Source: Epiperipatus broadwayi (lineage: Eukaryota > Onychophora > Udeonychophora > Euonychophora > Peripatidae). Taken from it: 64,000 bases of DNA. This document shows positions 47,989-61,339 of the stretch, piece by piece. Where the stretch lies: assembly GCA_028023455.1 (NCBI GenBank), contig JAQFVV010000182.1:248001-312000 (forward strand). The letters run 5' to 3'. Within the stretch, counting starts at the first letter, position 1, and each line of letters opens with the position of its first letter. The translations under genes were made by a program, and so were the position numbers. The notes under the pieces were generated by a model. It made no database searches. It was not told where the DNA came from and was given only the letters and a program-made list of their open reading frames with translations.

Positions 47989-49533
47989 TCTTTTATAAAA
48001 AACAATATGTTTAATGAAGAATATGTTGTTTATTCATATTAATAGAATATAATTTTTATAATATTATATAATGTTTGCATTGATGTTAGGAGTAATTATA
48101 AAGTTTTTATCACAAAATTTTTGAAATGTAGATTTTAATATCTTAAATGATGTTTGAAGTCATCATTGGACCAACAATATATTATATTTTATTATTTTTC
48201 AGTTGTTTTTTTTTTTTGTTGTATTTTTATAATGAATGAAATCTTATTTTTATTTTCACTTTTCAATTATTACAGATTTTAATGAAGGCATAAATTTACT
48301 AAATAAAATTAGTCTAAGTAATAAAGTATTAACTTTACAAAAACTAATAAACAGAAGAAAATAGTAAAAAAACAAAAGGCTTCATTTTACTTTTTAGGCC
48401 AGAAAAGTGTTTTGAATGAATAAATAATGATCTTCCAGAGATTAATATTTTTATAGATATTATGCTAAAGCATAACTTTAAATAATAAAATTTTTCTTTA
48501 GAATATTAAAATTGAGCATATAATTATAAGAAATCAACAAAATATTGTAATTATCATTTTGCCAGGAGATCTTTCGATTTTGTTTGATTTCTCTGATGTT
48601 AATAAAGTTTTACTTGATTAATTTGCTGTTAAAAACTACATTAAAATTCAATAAACCCAACCTAATAATTTTATAAAATAAAAAAAGATAAATAGATTAT
48701 ATCTATAAACTTTTTTTTTTTACAATGTATGCAATAAACGATGTTAATACATTAGTATTATTTTATCTTTGCACAGTATATTTGCCTTCTTAATTTTCAT
48801 TGGCTCTTGTTTTTTTAATCTCTAATTGCTGGCATCTAGGTACTGTTGATAGCACTAACAATTTACAAAATTATTTTAATTAAAATTTCTACCATTACTA
48901 GTTCAAAATGGATGATAGCACTAACAATTTACAAAATTATTTTAATTAAAATTTTTACCATCACTAGTTCAAAATGTATATCTAACATTAGAAATAAATA
49001 GTTAATTTTTTTTTAAAAATTAATATTTATAATGCTTTTGTAATTATTTTTAAGAAATCTATCTCTAAAATCAAAATCATAATTAATGAACATTTTCCAA
49101 TATGACTAAGTAAAATAAAATATGTCTTGTTTAATTTTTCATTGCTATAAAGTAATTTATTTTTAAGATGGAATTTTTATTTGCTATCGAATAAAAACAT
49201 GATCTTCAAGTAGAGAGAGAAAGGAAATCTATTAATAAGATACAATTTTATTTACTAAAAAATTAAACATATTTTTTAAAAAATTGGTACTTTAGTATTT
49301 GACCTGCTATAAAATATCACAACAGTACTGGTCATGTTTAGGTTTAAAGTTAGGTTTGAAGTCAAGCTTTGTCATAGTAGGTCTAATACTAAAGTACCAA
49401 AAAATTGATGTATAAATTCCATGTATAATATTATAATTGCATTAAACTTTTAGTTTTATATTGTTGTTAATAAGTCTGGCATTTTGAAAATTATCTTTCC
49501 AGACAATTGCCTTTTTTTACAAATTTATATACT
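47989..49533. other. AT-rich stretch with a 66-bp tandem duplication
   Basis: A 66-bp unit starting GATAGCACTAACAATTTAC at 48848 is repeated at 48914-48979 with two or three differences. A possible 3' splice site and short coding-like frame (FNEGINLLNKISLSNKVL, about 48278-48360) is seen but cannot be assigned. Confidence 0.5.
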
Positions 49534-50628
49534 TTAACCCACTCACACTTCAAATGACAGAGAAATGTCTTTTGGCCAATTCACCTTCTAGTGAATTTTT
49601 CCATAAGTATTGTATGTAAAAATGCATGTAAAATGGTATATTTTATTATAATTAATTTTTTTGCCCAAAATTTCTGCAAAAAAATGTGAAATTCATAAAT
49701 TGTCACTCTAACAATAGACATAAGCTCTGCCCTGACACAATCAGCCATTATGTGTTGCCAAGGCTGTAAAATGTATGACATTTTACAACATTTAAATTTT
49801 CAATGATGCAAAAACATGTTTATTTGCAAATTTATTACAGTTTTAGATTTTTAAAAAAATAATTTACACCATATTTATTAGATATCAACAAATATAAATT
49901 ATTAATAACTTATTTTGATTTGAAATACTTTATTTTCAAAAATATAACATTATATTAGCAGCTAGCATAAATATGGTCTGAAGGAAATTTGGAGATTTGC
50001 TATGACATAAACAATCTACTTATATTTACGAGAAAAAAAATAATTGCAATTTTGCAATAAATATTTAAAAATGTAAACTTTTAAAACATAATTCATTAGA
50101 TATTAGAGAAATGAATAATTATTTGTTCAAGTTTTTAAAAATATTCAGAAACAAAAAAGATTTCATTGTCTTTATAGACTGAAAATAATCTTTCTAGAAA
50201 CAATGACATATAATGGCTTTGTTTTGATTACAGTCTCATTTTTTTTAATATTTACAGAAACAAAATGTGAACATTTAAAATTTATTTCAGTAGTAAATAA
50301 GAATATCTATCAAAAGAACTCAAATTTGTTATTTTCTGATAAATAATAATCATTTTATCATATATTTTATGTTGACATAAACTGAAAATATTTTTTCTAG
50401 AATCAATGACATATAAAGTTTTTGTTTTGATTACATCCTCATTTTTTTTAATATTTAGATAAACAAAACATGAACATTTAAATTTTATTTCAGTAGTAAA
50501 CATGAATATCTATCAAATGAAGTCAAATTTGTTATTTTCTGATAAGTAATAATCATTTTATCATATATTTTACATTGATGTGTGAGACAAAGAAAAATGT
50601 CAAAAATAGCAAAATTCAGTAGGGTTAA
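49534..50628 (+). mobile_element. TTAA-flanked non-autonomous element, copy B (piggyBac-type)
   Basis: The best preserved ends of the family: TTAACCCACTCACAC at the left (TTAA 49534-49537) and CAGTAGGGTTAA at the right (TTAA 50625-50628), that is CCC...GGG termini next to TTAA as in piggyBac transposons. Left subterminal GACAGAGAAATGTC and right GACAAAGAAAAATGTC are related motifs. Without its internal 204-bp duplication its length (about 891 bp) equals copy A. No transposase is encoded. Confidence 0.8.
50178..50585. repeat. Internal 204-bp tandem duplication in copy B
   Basis: 'ctgaaaata.t.tttctagaa...tcaatgacatata' and all that follows to 'cattttatcatatatttta' occurs twice, starting at 50178 and 50382. 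Copy A has one unit, so the duplication arose in this copy or its lineage. Confidence 0.85.
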
Positions 50629-50779
50629 ACACCACAATACTATACATATAGGTTAATATATTTAAAGCTTATTAAATTAATAAAATCAGTGCGAGAATAT
50701 TTAATCAGCACTACCTATATTTACAAATACTATATTTGAATTTTAGCTAGTAGTAGGCAATTATTTATTTATTATATGT

Positions 50780-51840
50780 CTGCAAATAATAAACAAAACA
50801 TGTTGTATAACAATTATATATTTATTTTTTAAAAAATAAATTTTAAAATTTAAATGTAAGTTTAAAAAATATATAAAAGTAAACAGTTAAAATATATATA
50901 TATATATATATTAAAAGGAAATACTTTTTTATTATTATTAAGAAATATAGCTATCCTTTAATTATACAAGGAATAAGTGAAGTTTAAAGAATTTATTTAT
51001 GATGAAATTGTAATAAGAATAAATTAATTTTATATAGTGTTAAATTGTAATTTAGCTTTAAGTAAAGTAAAGAGTCAAATTTAAATGTTATAAAAGTATG
51101 TAATGCACACAATCTAGCAATCAAGACATTTTTAATTTTATTGTTTTTACACTAATTTAAATGTTGTATATAAAATGATAATTGAATTATGATACATGAT
51201 ATTTATCATAGACATAATTTATGATTAGATTTGTTGTATAATCTAATTTTTAATAAAAAAAACTTTATTTTATCAACAGTACTTTAAGCCAAAATATCCA
51301 ATCGTAGAAAATAAATATTTTATGAACATAAATTTAGTTTTAGTTTGTTTGAAAGTATGTGGGATAAATTAAATCATGCAAAAATACAATTAATTTTAGT
51401 ATATGCTAAGATCACAGTGTGTTGTGATGTTGATAAATATGTGTGCACGATTTATTTATTTTTTCGCTGATTCAAATAAATTTTAGCATGAATCCTCTTT
51501 TTCTTAAAATATTATATTTTCTAAGTTTGAAAAGAAAGATAATTTATAAATATGCATGTAAGTAATAAACAAAACATATTATATAATAATATTATAATTA
51601 TTTTTGAATAAAATTTAAAATTTAAACACACAACAAACAGTTAAAATAAAAAAAATGATTTTTTTTAAAAAAATAACATTTTTTTTGTAATCTTTCTACA
51701 CTTTAATTGTATATAGAATATATAAAGTTTGTGATGAAATTGTAATGAGAGCAAATTAATTTTATTTAATGTTACCTTATTATTTAGCTTTAAGCAAATA
51801 AAAAGTCAATTTTAAATATTATAAAGTTCATAATAGGTAG
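50780..51840. repeat. Diverged tandem duplication, ~770-bp period
   Basis: Blocks at about 50780-51115 and 51555-51840 share 'aataaacaaaacat', 'aaacagttaaaat', 'gatgaaattgtaat' and 'tttagctttaag' in the same order. No coding sequence. Confidence 0.6.
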
Positions 51841-52399
51841 AAAAACATATAATTAATAAATAAATAAATATCAAATAGATTGTAAATTAATAATTTATAG
51901 GGTAATTAAAGATATTTTTAAAAATTTTTCTAATTAGTATGTATATGTATATAAATGGATGTGTATTTTGTGTTGTGAATCAAATTTTATCGTAAATTAA
52001 TAAGAGCATAAGATTTAGTATTGTGGAATAAAAAGTATATACTTTAATCAAATCCATTTATATAGGATTTTTTTTCTAATTATATCATGAATGATAATTG
52101 CAGAAATAACGCTATATGTTGTTTGGCCTTTTGTGATAGCATCTAATATTATTTCTATTTTATCTTTTTGAAGGCAATGCTTTTTTATAAATGACGGTGT
52201 TCAGATATGAGACAAAAACACATAGAGATTTTATTAATTATGACATCTATCATCATATTTGTAGAAATTAATGTATATATATGTTGTCCTCAGTGATGGC
52301 CTTCAAATAATTTATCAACTGATTAGTATACTATGGATGGAAAAATAGTTTTTTAAAAAAATTACAAAAGTAGATTCTTAGCCATCTTTTTTATTTCTT

Positions 52400-54330
52400 C
52401 AAAGATAGACCAATTACACTATAGTCATTATATTTAATATATTAGGATCATTTAAATGACTTATCTAAACTTATTATGTTCATTTTTTAGAAACCTTTTT
52501 CTGCTTCTGACTACATATTAAAAAAAAAAAAGATGATGTAATTTCTTCAAAAACTTTTAAAAGTATACATTTTGTAATAGATTATTGATTAGTCTGGACT
52601 TTTCTATAAAAATTTTTAGAAAATATTATAATGAATTTGAAGAATAGACTAATGGAGTCTGATCATTTAAAATCAGGTTGCTATCGAATTTAAGATAATA
52701 GTAAATTAGAATTTCTCAATATGTTGGAGCTAGAATTACTGAAATATTGCAAAAGTTCTTGTTCCACAGAAAGCATCTGAAGAATAATTGTACATATTTA
52801 ATATAATTTTTAAGTGCAAAATTGATTTAAATAATTATTGAAATTTTTTGGAAAATATTTTTAAAAATTCCTAGAACTAAGTAATTTACTTAAAAAGTTA
52901 ACTAATCCTTTTTTGTTTTCAAGCATTTGAAATTCTTTAAAAGATTTTATCACCTGTTTTTCAATCATTATTATATTTATTTATTTATTTGCTTATGGTA
53001 CAGTTGAAAAAGTATTTACTTCAAAATATCATCTATTTTTTTAATTATTAGCATACTCAAATACTGTTTATTTGATAAAATATTCATGCAGTGCTGAAAA
53101 GTGCCAAACATCTAAGATTGATTTTGAACTATAGTTAGGCCCATTTGGTTGTAAAACTCTACTGATATTTATAATAGCAATACCAAGTTGCTAGGATATT
53201 CAAAAGAGTTCAACCTGGTTCTTATTAGACTGATGAAAAATAATATATCTAATCTATGAAGATTTTAAAATGATTTATTTGCTTTATTTCATTTATAAAA
53301 TCATTAAAAACAAACTGGAAGCAGTGAATTAAACAGTGGCATGTTATGGTGTTTGGAAATCATTTTGTAATTTTCCTTCTCATTCCTGATTTTTTTCCAA
53401 GTATAATGCTGACAATACCAGAGTCAAATAAAAACTAATTTTGTTTCTAAGCATTTATATATTAAATCCAACAATATTTAAATTTTTCATCATTGAAGAG
53501 CATATGTTTCTCATCTTGTTTTTTTTTTTAAATTCAGCACATATGAAGAGGAAACATTGTTAGTAATGTAAGTGAATCCACATTTTTTTTCAAAAAAGTA
53601 TAACTGATTTGCAAGATATTCTTGAAACTTCTTTAATAATCAAACATATTAGATTTTTTTCAATTAATTTATTAAATATTTCTGTTCTAATATACTTTTG
53701 CAATACTATTCTCATACCATTTTTAAGAGAATGAAATTATGTGTATCTTTATTCTCATTTTCTATATCTAAAAATGGTTTACATTTTTTTATCAGATTGT
53801 AAAATGCATTAAATACTCTACAAGTAATTCGTAAATATTTTTCATTCATAACATCTATTACTTTTGATATATAATCCTACTTAATTTATTTGTTATTTAC
53901 ACAAATGTACACTTTCAATGAAAAATATTTCATTTTATTTTTTAGTAAAACTTATTGAATTTATTTATTTTTATCTGATGCCAATTTTTTTTCCTTAGAT
54001 ATAACTTAAAATTATCAACGCTATAAAAAGTGAAATTTTGAGAAGAAATTTTTAATTTTTTAAATGCTATTATTGCAAATATATCCTTTCAGAACTAATT
54101 TTTTATATGCATAGTCAATCTCAATTATTCTAAAATTGTAATGACTTCTATCTTCTAAATTGAGATCATTCAAATTGAATTTTTTATTTTCTTAAATTTT
54201 ATTTTATTTTTGACGAAATAAATATGGTTCAGCAAATTTGAATTACATTTTTATTTATCTTTTGTTTTGGATAAATAAATCTTGCTTGACAATATTACTT
54301 TATTTTTTTGGAAAAAATAAAATATGACTA
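52400..54330 (-). pseudogene. Fossil hAT-superfamily transposase (ZNF862-like type)
   Basis: No long ORF remains, but minus-strand translation gives, in the correct order, blocks of the hAT-like transposase family domesticated as ZNF862 in vertebrates. First comes RVFNAFYNLIKKCKPFLDIE (about 53840 down). Then comes LICLIIKEVSRISCKSVIL (about 53660 down), where active members have a DES/T catalytic site. NHFKIFID follows at 53252-53275, with IYYFS and SNKNQVELF next. INISRV and SILDVWHFSALHEYF (about 53165-53085) are the block before the hAT core continues. Family members read x-HF-IF-DKLY-S-S-KNQ-EL and VW--YPALHEHF there. Extent is approximate; stops and shifts are many. Confidence 0.65.
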
Positions 54331-54426
54331 ATTTATAACATATGTCATGTTTTTCTGTTTCATGTGAAACTTGCTGTATTCAATTTTATATACGAAGAGA
54401 GAAAAATCAACAACTCTAAAAATACA

Positions 54427-54525
54427 GATTTGGTTGAGTGGTCAGCACAGCTGCCTCACAAGCAGTTGTCATGGGTTTGCGGGTTCGCTTTCCGGCCGAT
54501 GCTTTGACACATGAAAAAAAAAGTG
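54427..54525 (+). repeat. tRNA-Val-derived minimal SINE, copy 2
   Basis: Matches copy 1 from the D-arm (GTTGAGTGGTCAGCAC) through the anticodon loop (CTCACAA, anticodon CAC, also valine), the T-arm and the extension TTTGACACATG to an A-tail. The 5' acceptor strand is lost or diverged. About ten differences from copy 1. Confidence 0.8.
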
Positions 54526-54539
54526 CTAATCTTTCAAAT

Positions 54540-55610
54540 ATTATTGACTTTTATCATTTAGTAACTTTAATTTTTTTTCTTACTTTTTTTTAAATAAATA
54601 AATATGATTCATTTATAAAACATGCTTTTTTTTAGTTTCAAAGCATGCTAGGTATTTCCATTTTAAGAGGTATACTAGATTTTTTTTCATTTTATGTAAG
54701 ATATTATTTTGATTTAGCTTGTAAAAAAAATGAAATTCAAATCTTCACCAGCTTTATATTAGATATGTAAATCAAAATTGTTGTATGAGTTCTGAAAATA
54801 TAACGAAACAGATAAATTTGCTTAATTTTATATACACAGTGTGTCCTAATAAAATAGTGACTAACTCTTCCTCTAAATTGCCTGAAGTGCCATTTCTAAA
54901 TCAATGCATGTGTTATGTAGTGGTACAATTTGGCTGTTCACTACAACAATGTTAAAATGTCAAAATTTCTAGATCATGAATTATGACATGAAATGTAATG
55001 ATGGGTGCTGTATTTTTGTTTATTTTTCAATGCTCTTCTTACCATCATAAAAATCTTGCATATTTCTTAAAAACATTCTTATGATTTGCAGCTTTATTAC
55101 CATACATAATATGAATCATTTGAAATTCATCAATGACAGTTTTTCCCAATCTAAAACAAAACTTAATGTTAGCACAATGTTCTACGATGGGTTAAAATAG
55201 GAAACATAATGTCACATTTGTAATCCAGATGTGTGAATATCTTGAAATTTTTGTGCTAAACTATATCACTGCATAATACATGCACTGATTCATGGATGGT
55301 AATGCAGAAAGCTTAGCAAGAGAACCAGATATTCCTTCTCTGGGACTCACTATGGATAAGGAATTATAACTACCAACATAATAATGTCATAAGGTAGTTC
55401 AACTTCAAGCCATTTGTATATACTGTAATTGTTTTAGCAATGAATAGAAAAAGAAAATTCTATCTTTCTATCTTATCGTAGATATATAAAGCAAAACACA
55501 TTCGCACAAATATAAATAAATATAAAGAAACACTACAAATTAAATGGTCTAAATTTAAATTATAAAACCTGAATAAACAATTATTTCTTTTATTATCTTT
55601 ATATACATAA
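54540..55610. other. AT-rich stretch, nothing identified
   Basis: 54840-55400 is slightly less AT-rich but has no open frame or named motif. 'tacagttcaacttcaagc.acttat' at about 55775-55800 echoes 'gtagttcaacttcaagccatttgtat' at 55394, a weak local repeat. Confidence 0.45.
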
Positions 55611-55614
55611 TTGC

Positions 55615-55730
55615 ACACAATAATTATATATATATATATATATATATAAGTGATATTCTTATTTGTCAATGAACACAATAATTATATATATATATATATA
55701 TATATAAGTGATATTCTTATTTGTCAATGA
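55615..55730. repeat. 58-bp tandem duplication containing (TA)n
   Basis: 'acacaataatt(at)n...agtgatattcttatttgtcaatga' occurs twice, starting at 55615 and 55673, without differences I can see. Confidence 0.92.
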
Positions 55731-55934
55731 AAAAATATGCAAAAAATTATATCCATCCACATATCAACATCACAATACAGTTCAACTTCAAGCTACTTAT
55801 TCATAACTGTTTGAAAATCATTGCTAAGCAGTTATAGATCAAGTGGCTTGAGATTGAACAGAATTAGGTTAATGATATATGAATGGCTATAATTTTTTAT
55901 CAATTTTTTTATATTAGCATTATGCATAGCTATT

Positions 55935-56490
<556 letters not shown>

Positions 56491-57085
56491 TATTTAACAA
56501 GCTTGCCAATAGCTCTTAACAAGCTTTTCAGGTTTCTGCTTTTGGATTCCTCAGTGAGGTGCTAGGATATTCAAGCATTAGATTTAAAATAATAGGTCAA
56601 GCCAAACATTTTATCTAATGGTTAACTATTAAGTAGAAAATCTGAATTTTTTGGACATCCATATGTCTTCAAATCCAGCTATCTAACTTAAATAGCCATG
56701 TGATTTGGAACTAAGTTCAGATACACCATATATTAATAGCTTTAGCAATATAAAATTGCCAAAGCCTTAATAGCAAAAATATAATTGCAAACAAATCAAA
56801 CTTGTATTACAAAAGTTATCTACTCATGTGAAAAGAAATTAAGAGTTAAAGTGCTGGGCTTGAAAACAAAAACAAATCTAAGGCTAAGCACTTCCCAGAG
56901 CTTATTTTACTGATCTCATATTCATAGCTGAAGAATGTTATAAGGTAGTGGAAAGAATGTGCAAGTTTGTATATGTATAATAGAAGATATTTATATTTAT
57001 GTAAAATAGAAGTGTGTTGTTAGAATCAGAGTCCATTTTTTTGAGAGGAGGAAGGATTAATCTTTATGGTTGTTGGAGTGTGCAG
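56491..57085. other. AT-rich flank, nothing identified
   Basis: Low-coding sequence between the microsatellite and the Penelope-like fragment. No motif seen. Confidence 0.5.
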
Positions 57086-57089
57086 AATT

Positions 57090-57610
57090 AGCTATATAGT
57101 ATGTGTCTCCATGATCTTCCACCTGGAGTCTTCTCTTAATATATTGATTGCTGCAGAGGATGGGGTGAAGAGATGTTGTGACTTTCTGATGCTTGAAAAA
57201 GGCTGAGCTGCACTATGGGTTGGCTGTAGATTTTTTGTATGCACAATGTGCTGGAACACTTGTGCGGGCAAAGATGCCTGGAATTTCCTATAATAAATAA
57301 TTTGCAACATGTTTGGGGACATTGGATTCCATATACCATACAAGGGATGAGATCAGGTTTAAGTCTGTCCTTTGAGATATTCAAAAATCTGTTGATAAAA
57401 GTGGGTTTCCAAAAGTGAGGTGGTAAGTGGGGGAAAATATTTTCATTGAATGTTTTGATGAGTATAGGATATATAGTAGAAGTAACCATAGCCTGTCATC
57501 CAAAAGGAAAGGAATTAGAATCAAGCTTACTGTAAAATTGCTTTATTTTCTTATTTAGAAGATGATGCTTAAATCTAACAAAGGTAGATCTTTGATATAT
57601 GATTCTATGT
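57090..57610 (-). pseudogene. Second Penelope-like element fragment: RT tail and GIY-YIG domain
   Basis: On minus, a 117-codon frame (57136-57489) reads the connector TIYPILIKTFNENIFPHLPP and INRFLNISKDRLKPDLIPC. The nuclease start VYGIQCPQTCCKLFIIG follows, the VY-I-C ... C-KL-YIG pattern of PLE nucleases with YIG changed to IIG. An overlapping frame (57092-57343) continues HIVHTKNLQPTHSAAQPFSS and ends SRWKIMETHTI, matching the helix and C-terminal E-x-RWI region. One frameshift joins them. Coding-like residues upstream to about 57610 (RSTFVRFKHHLLNKKIKQF) are the end of RT. It differs clearly from the element at 30339. Confidence 0.65.
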
Positions 57611-58047
57611 TGTAATTTATTACATTTCATAAAAGTGAAGTATAGCAGTTATTTCCCTATATATTGAAATTGTGACTTGTTTAATTCCTAGCTTAAATTT
57701 TTATTCGTTATTAATATAATATATCTGATGTTTTAAGTCATTAATATGAAAATACATAACTATAATTTCTATTCACATTAAAACATTTTATGAAACAATA
57801 AACTTATATGGTCTGATAATATATATGATTGGTAACTGTTGTAGAAATAGATGCAATTAATTAAATCTTTCAATTTATTTATATATTTTTTAAGTTTTGA
57901 AATTAACTTTAATGAGATTATCCACCAGTATAGAATCCAGACTATACTATTTTATTACACATGTATTTTTTATTTAATAAATTATTCACTATTCATCAGA
58001 TGAACTAGAGTTTTGCAATACTTGAATTCCAACCAGATATGACAGTC

Positions 58048-58100
<53 letters not shown>

Positions 58101-58732
58101 AAATTGTGACTTTGTTTGATTTAAAAACTTGAACTTTAATTTATAATTAAAATATATATAATAGAGCAATAAAATATTAATAATAATAATAAATTTTAGA
58201 AATAGCTATTACAAACATAGAAGTAGTTTCAGTTATTTTCATAACCTTTTCAACTGGAAACTATTACATAAAATATAATAATTTTTCATATAATAAATAA
58301 TGATTAATAAAGATTTTGTATTTATTAAAAGATGACTTTTCTTGATAAGTGCTTGCTAAAATATAAACATTTATAAAATCATTAGATAACATTTGTAATA
58401 TAAGCTTGTTAAATTAGGCCACGTGATATATGACTTGATTTGTTTGCATATATATATATATTGTAATGGACACATATGTTGTTACATTATTTTTTAAAAA
58501 AAAATTAAACATGAAAAATAAAAGTTCACAAATAAAAACTTCTTTTTTAAGAATTAAACATTGAAAATTAAAAATCATCTGAACTCTAATATATAAAATT
58601 GCACAGATAAAAAATTATTAAAAGAAAACTTTATTAAGAAAAAAGAAAAAGTTTTAAAACTAAATATTAAGAAAAAGACTTGAAAGGTTTAAAGATAAAA
58701 AACAATGTACAATAATTTAATTAATGCCATTG
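57611..58732. other. AT-rich stretch with (AT)n and a partial repeat
   Basis: 'atattgaaattgtgact.tgttt' near 57660 recurs near 58097. (AT)n at 58052-58099. No gene seen. Confidence 0.55.
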
Positions 58733-60130
58733 TAAAATGGAAATGATTATTTTAATTAGTTAAAAGCAAGCTAGCCCTTGGGCATTTCAAAATGTATAAG
58801 CAAAGGTCAGATAGGAAAAAAACAATAGAAACTAATAGCCAATAAAAGAAATCCCTCAGGGAAATGGACCTCAATGAAAAGATCATCATTGTCATGATGT
58901 AATGTCCATTGGATCCAAAAGTTTGCAATAAAAGGAAAAGTTTGGAAATAAAAAAATTAATTAAGAGAAGATAGAGATGTGAAAGCAGAGGTGTGCTAGA
59001 GTTGAAGGAGAAGGGATTGGAAAGACCCACTCTTCAATCCCTTAAGTTTTTCTAAAAGGAAAAAGGAAAGAAGGAGAAATGACCAGGAAACAGACCTCAA
59101 CGAAAGGGTCATCATCATCATGATGTAATGTTGAGTTAATTCGCAAAATTAATATACAAAGAAAGTTTGGAAATAAATTTTAGTGAAGAAAGATCTGGGA
59201 GAGAAGATAGAGATGTGACTATATGTGTTAGTGTGGAGAGAGTTGAAGGAGAAGGGATTGAAAAGACACACTCTTCAACCCTTCAGTTTTGCTAAAAGGA
59301 AAGAGAAATGACATTGTTTTTCCTATATTGAGGACCACAGGACATCGGGGGAATTAACGCTGGCTCCAAATGGCAAGCAACTGCTAAGCATGGATTTTTG
59401 AAAACTGTAAGAACTTTATGAACATTTTCAAAACAATAACTCTAAATTCTAAACCTTTCAGTAAAGAATACAAATAGAATCCTATCTGACCAAGTAAATT
59501 AATACTAATTATGTTATTATATATATATATAAATCATTCCCATTTATTTTTTTTTGTTCTTTTAAGTTTAATTATGATTTTTTGTTTTTGTTAAACAACT
59601 TGTTATAAATGTTAAATTTAAGTCGGGCATGAATGGCTGCATAGATTCGTAATGTTATGTTAGTTTAAGGGAGGGTAAATCTTAGGTTATTTGTTTCATA
59701 GTTAAATTGGGTCAATGGATTGGATATATTGGTGTAATTAATAAATGTAGTATGAGGTCCGCTACATGCAGGATCACATTTTCTGCTGCACACCCCCTTT
59801 TTGCCTACAGAATGGGATGGTATGACGGAAAATGCAGTCCCTTCCTATGGAGTTTTTTTTTATTGCTCTTCACGTCAGACAGATGTAGTATTCCTGTCTG
59901 GATGAGAGTCAATGTCTTCTATTAACCATGCTGTTCAGATGTGCATTCCTGATGGTGTGGTATTTGTGCTGTCGTATTTGTGCTGCATTGAATACATCGA
60001 TATATCAGATAAATTGGCATTGGTTTGACCGCAAACTTTTGGCCTAAGGTTAAATAAGGGATAGAATATTTTTCTTTCAAATGCAATCTATGTAGTTTAT
60101 TCATACTCGATGCTTTTAAAAATATTATTA
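58733..60130. repeat. Unclassified repeat family, copy I
   Basis: Starts 'aaatggaaatgatt.ttt' with 'agcccttggg' at 58773. It contains an internal tandem copy: the segment with 'gacctcaa.gaaa.g.tcatcat' at about 58866 recurs at about 59094. It then reaches 'gacatcgggggaatt' at 59342 and the block 59608-60110 (starting 'aaatgttaaatttaag', ending 'tttattcatactcga'). The 3' block is repeated at 62352-62862 with high similarity. Short ORFs on both strands are partly shared between copies, but no known domain was recognised. Confidence 0.7.
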
Positions 60131-61339
60131 AACAAATCTGTACGTATTGTTCAAACTAAAAAAATTTAAATTTAAAAATTAAATTAATAACCAACCTAAA
60201 ATAATAAATTTTTATTCCTCAATTTTATCTATATGTGCGTAAATAAATGTTTGTGTGTTAATTACTGGCAGTGGCTTCTTTTATTTTTTATTGTAATATT
60301 GAAGATATTTTTAAATAAGAATTTATATTTTATAAATCTCTGTATCTCACTGAGCTAATGGCATGGGCTGACGGTCTGAATAAAACATGTAAAATGTGAA
60401 TCTTAACTTACATATCTGTGTACTATATAAATTTTCTAGGTTCTAATAACCTAGTGGCATCCTGGATGGCAGATACAGCAAGACTCACCTTCTTTCAGAC
60501 CATTATAATTGGCCACCCAACATGAGCCAATGTTTAATAAACCACGAGTACCCTGAGAATTTTAAAAATAAATCATACTAGTAACATTTTTCTTTAAAAA
60601 TGAGTATATATATATATTAGTATTAACATGATGTTATAGTCCGATGTTTAATAAACCATGAGTACCTTGAAAATTAAGCCAGTAATATGTTTTTCTGAAA
60701 TGTGTATATATTTCTTGTATTAATGTAAAGTTATAATTTGAATTTTGTTTTAAAAGTACTGCCAGTAAGAAAAATTGTGCATATGTAAAGGTAAATGCGA
60801 GGAATAAAATGTAATAACTAATATAAATATTTTTTTTTTAAAAAAAAAGTCTTATTTAAAATCCAACCGTTTAACATGCCTAAGTAATACTTAAAAGTAG
60901 AAGAAAAGAAAATTGGAAGGGAGGGGGCAGAAATTTAGCAGGTAATAAGGAATCAACAGTCAACAATTTTTTATCATTATATTCGTTTTTGTAAGTACTA
61001 ACCAAAGTTTTGTTTTTCATATATAATCAATTTGTGTAACATAAATTACTAACGCTAAGTAAATTCTTTTTTTTAATGTTTTTGTTTTTTGAGGAAGTTT
61101 ACTGATATGTAATGGTATATGCCATTACATTAATTTAAAATTAGAATAAAAACTTTTTTTAAAATTCGTAAATAAAAACTAAAAGCTAAAAAAATTAAAA
61201 GTTGTTTAACGTATATAATATATCGCACAGATCGAATGAAAACTTTAAAAGTATTCTTTTCTTTTTTTTTTAAAAAAAAAATATTTGAACGTACTTTTTT
61301 ATAAAAAAAAGTACAAGATCTAATGATAAAATATTTTTG

